The notes beneath the pieces were generated by a model, which was not told the origin of the DNA, made no database searches, and saw only the letters and a list, made by a program, of their open reading frames with translations. A stretch of 5,385 nt of DNA from positions 1 through 5,385 of the forward strand of contig CARAIG010000006.1 of assembly GCA_948938605.1 (NCBI GenBank), given 5' to 3'. How positions within the stretch are numbered: the stretch's first letter is position 1; each line of letters opens with the position of its first letter. The stretch is from an uncultured Eubacteriales bacterium. GTDB lineage: Bacteria; Bacillota; Clostridia; Christensenellales; CAG-314. Shown here piece by piece: positions 1-4,396 of this stretch. Position numbers and translations under genes: made by a program.

Positions 1-305
1 CCCGGCAAACTTCTAATCGTTGCAATGTAGATACAGACTATGCTTAATGCCATAGAAAGGAATAACAAACTTACCGTTAAGATGACTTGCCGCATATACC
101 TTTTTCTTACGCCGCTCGATAGCAAATCGTCCAAACTTGTATTGAAAAGTTTGCACATTGATACTAATGTGTTTATTGACGGATAGCCCCTACCTTGCTC
201 GTAGTTGGATACCGCTTGTCGAGATATATACAATTTATCGGCTAACTCATTTTGCGTTAAATTTGCTTGTGTTCGTAGCATTTTAAGTTTTTCGGAAAAT
301 TCCAT
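1..305 (-). CDS. XRE-family HTH regulator with membrane segment (3' end outside window)
   Basis: Reading leftward from ATG at 305-303, the frame stays open to the window edge and gives 101 residues. Residues about 5-58 form a helix-turn-helix of the XRE/Cro type: the second and third helices include LTQNELADKL and ISRQAVSNYEQG, and the domain ends in the usual LCKLFNTSLDDLL-like stretch (here SMCKLFNTSLDDLL). After a basic patch (RKRYMRQ, 67-73), residues about 74-95 are strongly hydrophobic and look like a transmembrane helix. XRE proteins with such a tail are common in Firmicutes, where they usually act as repressors of neighbouring or own genes; the ligand is unknown. The gene is divergent from the membrane-protein unit at 541, so the shared upstream region is a natural operator site. 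The start has only a weak purine-rich ribosome site (AGGTTGGA) upstream, but it matches the normal beginning of the HTH fold. The C-terminal part is not visible. Confidence 0.9.
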   Translation of the reverse strand, partial: MEFSEKLKMLRTQANLTQNELADKLYISRQAVSNYEQGRGYPSINTLVSMCKLFNTSLDDLLSSGVRKRYMRQVILTVSLLFLSMALSIVCIYIATIRSLP

Positions 306-341
306 ATTAAAGTTCCAACCTGTCAATCTTAATACAACTTG

Positions 342-370
342 ATTATACCACTTTTAACGGGATAAGTAAA
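342..370 (-). promoter_or_regulatory. Extended -10 sigma-A promoter for the XRE gene
   Basis: On the minus strand there is TTTACT (370-365), a 17-base spacer, then TATAAT (347-342) with a TG one base before it. This is a perfect -10 with an extended TG element and a 4/6 -35. It lies 37 bases upstream of the XRE start codon, facing that gene. Confidence 0.8.
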
Positions 371-442
371 GATGTTACGGAAATTATCAAGGACACAATC
401 ACTTGCGCACGAGCAACCGTATATTTTTTGTATATGTAGTAG

Positions 443-471
443 TTGAGTTTACTATTAAAAAGTGCTATACT
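443..471 (+). promoter_or_regulatory. Extended -10 sigma-A promoter for the membrane protein/WYL unit
   Basis: TTGAGT (443-448), a 17-base spacer and TATACT (466-471), with TG at the extended -10 position. The expected transcript start near 478 places the gene remnant at 484-528 inside the 5' leader of the mRNA for the gene at 541. The promoter is back to back with the XRE promoter (342-370), about 70 bases away, so one bound regulator could affect both. Confidence 0.78.
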
Positions 472-483
472 TACAATAAGCTA

Positions 484-528
484 AAAAATGCTTACGGCAT
501 TTTGGAAGAAATGTTGGCGGCGAAATAG
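484..528 (+). pseudogene. Displaced 3' tail of a paralogue of the gene at 541
   Basis: In frame, this stretch reads KNAYGILEEMLAAK followed by a TAG stop. The C-terminus of the protein encoded at 541-1311 reads KNTYGILEELSTTK then stop. The DNA shares an exact 18-base block (493-510 equals 1276-1293), and similarity continues past the stop codons into the ribosome binding site (AAATAGCAAGGAG versus AAATAACACGGAG). Upstream of about 484 the similarity stops and promoter sequence takes over. It is best read as the last 14 codons of a tandem paralogue whose body was lost. It has no start of its own and now forms leader sequence. Confidence 0.8.
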
Positions 529-540
529 CAAGGAGAAGCT

Positions 541-1311
541 ATGGATAAAAAAGATATAGGCATAAAAAAGAATAGAGTTCTGATATCTGCGCTGTTGATA
601 TTAGTTGCTCTTGCTTTCATTATTACATTCATTTTTATGTGGTGGGAATATGCAAGTCAAGATAAGTACAAATATTATAGCGAAAATGCCATAGAAGTTG
701 AAGCAACAATAACTCAGTATGGTATACATTATCATGGACAAGATAGACGAGATTGGGATGTATGGACATATTACGAATATGAAAGTAATTGGGGTACTGT
801 TTATACTATGCATCATGGAACTTATTCAACAGAGCAAGAAGCAAAAAAACATATTGGAGAAAAAGTAAAAATCTATATTGATCCAAATAGTGATTGGTCT
901 TCTGATGTTTTTCCTGTTGTTAATTATGAAAGAGCATTAAGAAATGCGATAATATGGTGTTTCCCCGTTCCCATTGTATTGTATTTACTTATATACCGTT
1001 GTATCTACCGTAACGTACTGAACAAAAAAATCAAGAAGAAAGTTTACGGCAGCTCATATAACAACGACAGAATTATTCACACGCCGCTACCGAATACCGT
1101 TACGCAAGGCGAAGTAACAAAAGTTGTTAAGTGGTTGGTCTGTTACGTTAAGGTTAAGTATCAAGACGAGAACGGCGCGACGAGAGAGAAATGGGCGCAG
1201 TCTTGGTTTACGCACAAGGAAGCGAAATTCTTACAGCAAAAGAGAACGATAAATATAGTACCCTACAAAAACACCTACGGCATTTTGGAAGAACTGTCCA
1301 CAACAAAATAA
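541..1311 (+). CDS. Two-pass membrane protein with DUF3592-like beta domains, function unknown
   Basis: 256 residues; ATG start with AAGGAG five bases upstream. A hydrophobic helix at about 13-34 is followed by a beta-rich region (51-125, including IEVEATITQYG and GEKVKIYIDPN). A second helix lies at about 135-154 and a very basic stretch (RCIYRNVLNKKIKKK) comes next. The positive-inside rule puts the first beta domain outside the cell and the C-terminal half inside. The outer part resembles the DUF3592 family: a VEATI strand, an aromatic-rich middle and a G-KV-IYIDP end. The C-terminal region (about 188-250) repeats this pattern (TQGEVTKV, then INIVPYKN), so the protein may carry two copies of the fold on opposite membrane faces. 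The 5' 420 bases are about 31% GC, while 961-1260 is about 41%, which hints at a mosaic gene. It is the first gene of a unit with the WYL regulator, 23 bases downstream. No enzymatic motif is visible. Confidence 0.85.
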   Translation: MDKKDIGIKKNRVLISALLILVALAFIITFIFMWWEYASQDKYKYYSENAIEVEATITQYGIHYHGQDRRDWDVWTYYEYESNWGTVYTMHHGTYSTEQEAKKHIGEKVKIYIDPNSDWSSDVFPVVNYERALRNAIIWCFPVPIVLYLLIYRCIYRNVLNKKIKKKVYGSSYNNDRIIHTPLPNTVTQGEVTKVVKWLVCYVKVKYQDENGATREKWAQSWFTHKEAKFLQQKRTINIVPYKNTYGILEELSTTK

Positions 1312-1334
1312 CACGGAGTAACCGCATAGAAATT

Positions 1335-2315
1335 ATGGCACACGCTACCGAACAGAAAATCAAATTGCTTGTCTTATACGACTTGCTCTGCCGGCTAACC
1401 GACGAAAATCACGCCCTTAACACGGACGAGATTATTGCGTTACTTGCCGAAAAAAAGATAGCGGTGTCGCGTAAAATTCTATTACAGGATATAGCCCTAT
1501 TAAATCAATACGGTTATGAGGTGCTTACATACAAGAAAAAATATCACTATTACTACGTTGTAAATCGTCATTTTGACAGCGCCGAAATAGCTCTGCTTTC
1601 CGATGCCGTGCAAGCGTCGAAATTAAGCGCAAGCCATAAGCAAACGCTTACGAATAAACTAATGACTACAATGGGCAATTTTCAGGCAACGGATTTAACT
1701 GCTGCCGCTCACTTTGGTACTATGCCGCAACGTAATAACAGATATATCATTTATACGATAGATACGTTAAAACAAGCCATAGTGAACAATAAGCAAGTTT
1801 CGTTCAAGTATTACTCTTTGGATTATCAAAAGAACCGTCTATTCCGCAACGATGGAAAAAAATATATTGTGAATCCGCTCGTAGTCGTTTGGAATAAAGA
1901 TAATTACTATCTTATCTGCTACGACGACAAACACAAAGGTACGGCGAACTACCGCATAGACAGAATGACGGACGCTCAGGAAGAACCGACGAATCGTACA
2001 TATCGCAAAGAGCTTGCGGCGTTCGATATTGAAAAATATCGGCAAAAGGTGTTTTCTATGTTCGGCGGCGATGAACAGGAAATCGAATTGCAATTCAACG
2101 CTACTATGCTTGACGACATTTTCGATAAGTTCGGCGAAGAAATCCATATCGTAAAAGTGGATGACGATACGTTCCGAGTGAAAGCCCCTATACAAATTAG
2201 CAAAACATTCTTTGCGTGGGTTGTCGGCACACAGGGCAAAATGCGAATACTGTCCCCACAATCAGTTTGCGAACAGTTCCATGCGTTCGTAAAGAAAATC
2301 AAAGAAGCATATTGA
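1335..2315 (+). CDS. WYL-domain transcription regulator (wHTH-WYL-WCX)
   Basis: 326 residues from ATG at 1335; the open frame extends further upstream (to 1191), but that part overlaps the preceding gene and is not conserved-looking. Residues about 8-75 form a winged helix-turn-helix (TDEIIALLAEKKIAVSRKILLQ region). Residues about 138-215 form the WYL domain, with YYL at 191-193 in place of Trp-Tyr-Leu and the typical ANYRIDRM end (R207 and R210 are likely ligand or nucleic-acid contacts). Residues about 245-325 fit the C-terminal WCX extension (IELQFNA to FHAFVKKIKEAY). Such proteins are DNA-binding regulators. Some respond to nucleotides or single-stranded DNA and control phage-defence or repair genes, but the effector here is unknown. 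A GGAG lies 16 bases before the ATG, longer than ideal, so translational coupling to the upstream gene is likely. A palindrome right after its stop could be an operator for it or for another regulator. Confidence 0.9.
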   Translation: MAHATEQKIKLLVLYDLLCRLTDENHALNTDEIIALLAEKKIAVSRKILLQDIALLNQYGYEVLTYKKKYHYYYVVNRHFDSAEIALLSDAVQASKLSASHKQTLTNKLMTTMGNFQATDLTAAAHFGTMPQRNNRYIIYTIDTLKQAIVNNKQVSFKYYSLDYQKNRLFRNDGKKYIVNPLVVVWNKDNYYLICYDDKHKGTANYRIDRMTDAQEEPTNRTYRKELAAFDIEKYRQKVFSMFGGDEQEIELQFNATMLDDIFDKFGEEIHIVKVDDDTFRVKAPIQISKTFFAWVVGTQGKMRILSPQSVCEQFHAFVKKIKEAY

Positions 2316-2338
2316 AATCTTGATTTAATCGAAGATTT
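2315..2338. repeat. Near-perfect inverted repeat overlapping the zinc-ribbon gene promoter
   Basis: AAATCTT (2315-2321) and AAGATTT (2332-2338) are perfect 7-base arms. The interior GATT-T-AATC is itself palindromic, so the arms extend to 11 bases with one extra G at 2331. The repeat begins on the last base of the WYL stop codon, covers the -35 box (2320-2325) and much of the spacer of the next promoter, and is followed by TTTTTG or so of T-rich sequence. It could be an operator, a weak AT-rich terminator for the WYL gene, or both. Confidence 0.6.
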
Positions 2339-2348
2339 TTGATATAAT
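2320..2348 (+). promoter_or_regulatory. Strong sigma-A promoter for the zinc-ribbon membrane protein gene
   Basis: TTGATT (2320-2325), a 17-base spacer and TATAAT (2343-2348), with an extended TG (TGA before the -10). The start of transcription is expected near 2355, about 30 bases before the TTG start codon. The promoter begins only five bases after the WYL stop codon. Confidence 0.82.
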
Positions 2349-2385
2349 GTAACTACGATAAACGGTAATTTAGCGGAGATGTATT

Positions 2386-2754
2386 TTGAAAAAGAAAAAA
2401 CCATCCCACAAAGGCTTAGTCCTTAAAATGTTCATTGTTATTGTACTTGCAGTCTTAATCGGTTTATGTATTGCTTTTTGTATATTTGAAGCGGTAGACA
2501 GGCAATGGATTGAATCGGCAATTTGTTTGGCGGTTGCAATAGGGTTGTTTATTATCGCTTGTCCGCTTTATTATCTTGGCGATATGTATGAATGCCCGAA
2601 ATGCGGGCATAAATTCAAAGTAAATCCCTATAAAGTTTTTTTTACTAATGGTATCTTGGGAATCTTCGATTTGGCAGGCGACGCACCTAAATATGCGAAG
2701 TTGAAATGTCCGCATTGTCAAACGAAAGATTGGTGCAAAATAGAGCGGAAATAA
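2386..2754 (+). CDS. Small two-pass membrane protein with C-terminal zinc ribbon
   Basis: 122 residues, TTG start. GGAG at 2375-2378 sits seven bases before the TTG; an ATG at 2379 is too close to it and in another frame. After a lysine-rich N-terminus (KKKKPSHK), residues about 12-34 and 42-64 are hydrophobic helices, giving N-in/C-in topology. The cytosolic tail holds two Cys pairs, C70-x2-C73 (CPKCGHKF) and C108-x2-C111 (CPHC), with another Cys at 117; the pairs probably bind one zinc as a zinc ribbon. A similar arrangement (membrane helices, then paired CPxC knuckles) occurs in many uncharacterised Clostridia proteins, and I know of no assigned function. It has its own promoter and is followed by a lipoprotein gene after a 107-base gap, so it is probably a separate transcript, possibly running into the next gene since no terminator is visible between them. 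Confidence 0.85.
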   Translation: MKKKKPSHKGLVLKMFIVIVLAVLIGLCIAFCIFEAVDRQWIESAICLAVAIGLFIIACPLYYLGDMYECPKCGHKFKVNPYKVFFTNGILGIFDLAGDAPKYAKLKCPHCQTKDWCKIERK

Positions 2755-2784
2755 ATGTCTGTCAGATAAACTTCAATTTAGCGG

Positions 2785-2813
2785 GACAAATTGCTCGTTC
2801 AAATCGTTATAAT
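2785..2813 (+). promoter_or_regulatory. Candidate promoter for the lipoprotein gene
   Basis: A perfect TATAAT lies at 2808-2813, 48 bases before the ATG. The -35 is weak: GACAAA at 2785-2790 with 17-base spacing, or GGGACA at 2783-2788 with 19. A 6-base inverted repeat, CAATTT (2774-2779) and AAATTG (2788-2793), brackets the -35 region and could be a regulator site. Confidence 0.5.
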
Positions 2814-2861
2814 AGTGAGTAAAATAAACGCTCAATCCGTTTATTATGTAGGAGGTGCATT

Positions 2862-3404
2862 ATGAAAGCTAAAAAATTGTTAATACCGTTGTTACTACTT
2901 TGTATATCTCTTTTTGCAATGGTAGGTTGCACAAGCGATAAAATTCTTGCCAAGCCGGTAGATACTTCGCTTGAATTTTGGGTTATACAAGATGTTTCCG
3001 ATATAGATTTTAGCGGACATTATAAACTTCACGGTTTCGGCGCAGATTTCTATTATGGTAAAGGGTATCAACCTGCGGAAATTATAGAAGATTCGGCAGC
3101 AATTCCGCCCGAACATTGCGTGATTTATACGGTTTCACCATATCCCGATTATTCAAGCGGCGGACAATATGTTACGCGCATAGCAATAACAGATCCGCAA
3201 GTAACCGTTTACGGAATAACTTGCAATTCTACATTGCAAGATTTTGACACAACATTTGAAAACTTGGGCTGTTCTATTCAAGATAAAGGGTTACTTCATA
3301 TTGCTACTTACGGAAAAGTTAAGATTGCTTTGGCATCCTACGATGAAAACAAAGAACTGACTGTTTCGGTAGAGGTAACAAACAAGCAAGGCATTGATTT
3401 TTAA
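2862..3404 (+). CDS. Small lipoprotein of unknown function
   Basis: 180 residues; ATG preceded by a full AGGAGG six bases upstream, the strongest ribosome site in the window. The N-terminus is a type II signal peptide: KAKK, a hydrophobic core (LLIPLLLLCISLFAM) and the lipobox MVGC, so Cys23 should become lipidated and anchor the protein to the outer face of the cytoplasmic membrane. The mature part (24-180) has alternating beta-type segments and no visible catalytic motif. Residues about 103-138 (VTRIAITDPQ, VYGITCNSTLQDFDTTFENLGCSI) have the form 'beta strand, short helix starting with a Phe-Asp pair, then Gly', reminiscent of substrate-free modules in small Clostridia lipoproteins. This is a weak family resemblance only. 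It has two Cys in the mature part (121, 137) besides Cys14/23 and C86. The gene is closed by a terminator 47 bases after the stop. Confidence 0.85.
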   Translation: MKAKKLLIPLLLLCISLFAMVGCTSDKILAKPVDTSLEFWVIQDVSDIDFSGHYKLHGFGADFYYGKGYQPAEIIEDSAAIPPEHCVIYTVSPYPDYSSGGQYVTRIAITDPQVTVYGITCNSTLQDFDTTFENLGCSIQDKGLLHIATYGKVKIALASYDENKELTVSVEVTNKQGIDF

Positions 3405-3421
3405 GATAAGCGGATTTAACT

Positions 3422-3444
3422 TATGTTAAAAACAGTTTAACATA
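3422..3444. repeat. Perfect 9-base inverted repeat after the lipoprotein gene
   Basis: TATGTTAAA (3422-3430) and TTTAACATA (3436-3444) flank a 5-base loop, AACAG. It lies 17 bases after the lipoprotein stop and seven bases before the terminator stem. It may form an RNA hairpin protecting the 3' end, or be a protein site. It has no T-run of its own, so it is not a terminator. Confidence 0.6.
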
Positions 3445-3450
3445 GATAAT

Positions 3451-3490
3451 GACCGATAAGACTTAACTGTCCTATCGGTCTTTTTTATTT
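3451..3490 (+). terminator. Intrinsic terminator of the lipoprotein transcript
   Basis: GACCGATA (3451-3458) pairs with TATCGGTC (3473-3480). The stem continues with GAC/GTC (3460-3462 with 3469-3471) after one A-C mismatch, leaving a 6-base loop. TTTTTTATTTT follows directly. There is no T-run on the opposite strand, so it works rightward only. Confidence 0.9.
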
Positions 3491-3519
3491 TCAGTAACAA
3501 ACTTTTTTCAAAAAGAGCG

Positions 3520-3545
3520 TTCACTGCCCATAAACGGGCAATGAA
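3520..3545. repeat. Inverted repeat just upstream of the lexA-like promoter
   Basis: TTCA-C-TGCCC (3520-3529) and GGGCA-A-TGAA (3536-3545) form arms of nine matched bases with one internal mismatch and a 6-base centre. It ends three bases before the -35 box. It could be a binding site for a regulator or a hairpin; no T-run follows. Confidence 0.45.
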
Positions 3546-3548
3546 AAT

Positions 3549-3577
3549 TTGAAACAAATGTTTTTTTGTGTTATACT
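3549..3577 (+). promoter_or_regulatory. Sigma-A promoter of the lexA-like gene
   Basis: TTGAAA (3549-3554), a 17-base spacer and TATACT (3572-3577), with an extended TG before the -10. Transcription should start near 3584, leaving a leader of about 45 bases that holds a perfect palindrome and the ribosome binding site (AAGGGAG, nine bases before the ATG). Confidence 0.82.
3552..3565. promoter_or_regulatory. SOS-box-like operator inside the lexA-like promoter
   Basis: AAACAAATGTTT lies in the promoter spacer. Against the Bacillus LexA box CGAAC-RNRY-GTTYC, the 14 bases from 3552 match at 11 positions, with differences at the two outermost left bases and the last base. Its place between -35 and -10 is where a LexA operator would block RNA polymerase. 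The AT-rich context makes chance matches possible. Confidence 0.45.
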
Positions 3578-3591
3578 ACGCCTACAATCTA

Positions 3592-3612
3592 AATTGAACG
3601 CCCTGTTCAATT
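3592..3612. promoter_or_regulatory. Perfect palindrome AATTGAAC-N5-GTTCAATT, candidate LexA operator
   Basis: Two perfect 8-base arms (3592-3599 and 3605-3612) flank GCCCT. The inner GAAC/GTTC halves are those of Gram-positive SOS boxes, but the spacer is five bases, not the usual four. It starts about eight bases after the predicted transcript start and ends just before the ribosome site. That position suits autoregulation by the encoded repressor; the altered spacing would give it specificity different from the host LexA. Confidence 0.6.
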
Positions 3613-3628
3613 AAGGGAGTTTGCACCT

Positions 3629-4396
3629 ATGAGGACACTAAACAAAGAAAAGCTATTCCGTATTGAGAAATACATTAAAGATTACCAAACGGAAAACGGC
3701 AGATCGCCGAGCTATCGGAACATAATGCACTTTATGAGTATGAGTTCGCTCAATCTTGTCCAAAGATATGTGTTTGCGTTAGAAAAGGACGGCAGAATTC
3801 AAAGAACGCGGCTCGGCAACATAGAGTTGCCGTCGCAGCTTGATAAAGGCGAAACTACCATTGCTCCCCTGCTCGGTGCGATTGCCTGCGGCGAACCGAG
3901 CTTTGCCGTTGAGCATATAGAAGACAGCTTTGAGTTGCCCCGTTCTCTGTTTGGGGGCGGAAAGCTATTCGTATTACACGCAAGCGGAAACAGTATGATT
4001 GAGGTTGGAATAAACGACGGCGATTTAATCGTTTTAAGACGTCAAGATTATGCCGAAGACGGCGAAATAGTCGTAGCCTTGACGAACGGCAACAACACGT
4101 TAAAACGACTTTTCCATAGAAACGGTAAAATCGTCTTACATCCCGAAAACAAAACAATGAAAGATATAATCGTCAATAACTGCGAGATACAAGGCGTATT
4201 AGCAACTATAAAGGTTATGATATTCTTTTGCGTTGGACTCATCCCGAAAGTACAGACAGAGAATGCGAAGTCTATATCGGCAAACGAGAAAATTACGATA
4301 ACAAAGGACACTATGATAATTCGGATAATTCGCTTTTGCTATTATCAACCAACGAGAAAATGTTTAATTTTTTGTCGGGATCGGGTTGGGTATTGA
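3629..4396 (+). CDS. LexA-family self-cleaving repressor with out-of-frame C-terminal extension
   Basis: Open frame of 255 residues. Residues about 5-66 match the LexA winged helix (GRSPSYRNIMHFM, then SSLNLVQRYVFALEKDGRI). Residues about 77-195 match the S24 peptidase domain. The cleavage site is Cys87-Gly88 (IACGEP), as in UmuD, not the Ala-Gly of classic LexA. The catalytic Ser is S122 (GNSMIEVGI) and the Lys is K159 (TLKRLF). Spacings of 35 and 37 residues equal those of E. coli LexA (84, 119, 156), so self-cleavage upon RecA activation is expected. A usual LexA ends near residue 196 (GVLATIK), about base 4216. Here no stop occurs and 59 more residues follow. These are a wrong-frame reading of the next gene, whose own frame looks genuine over the same bases. 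The gene has its own promoter with two candidate operators. It may be a mobile-element regulator and not the host lexA; I therefore give no symbol. Confidence 0.88.
   Translation: MRTLNKEKLFRIEKYIKDYQTENGRSPSYRNIMHFMSMSSLNLVQRYVFALEKDGRIQRTRLGNIELPSQLDKGETTIAPLLGAIACGEPSFAVEHIEDSFELPRSLFGGGKLFVLHASGNSMIEVGINDGDLIVLRRQDYAEDGEIVVALTNGNNTLKRLFHRNGKIVLHPENKTMKDIIVNNCEIQGVLATIKVMIFFCVGLIPKVQTENAKSISANEKITITKDTMIIRIIRFCYYQPTRKCLIFCRDRVGY

Noticed and set aside
403..416. Small inverted repeat TTGC-N6-GCAA between the divergent promoters
   Set aside because: Four-base arms are too short to claim as an operator without conservation.
488..559. Short upstream frame (ATG 488 to TAG 557) overlapping the start of the gene at 541
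   Set aside because: No ribosome site precedes it, and the same bases are better explained as the paralogue tail in another frame.
1191..1334. Longer N-terminus for the WYL regulator starting at ATG 1191
   Set aside because: It would overlap the preceding gene by 121 bases, has no ribosome site, and the wHTH fold starts normally at MAHATEQ (1335).
1839..2404. Minus-strand open frames within the WYL and zinc-ribbon genes
   Set aside because: They are antisense to well-supported domains and show no domain of their own.
2367..2784. Shared 10-mer AATTTAGCGG at 2367-2376 and 2775-2784
   Set aside because: Several repeated 10-mers are expected by chance in a window of this size, and the flanks do not match.
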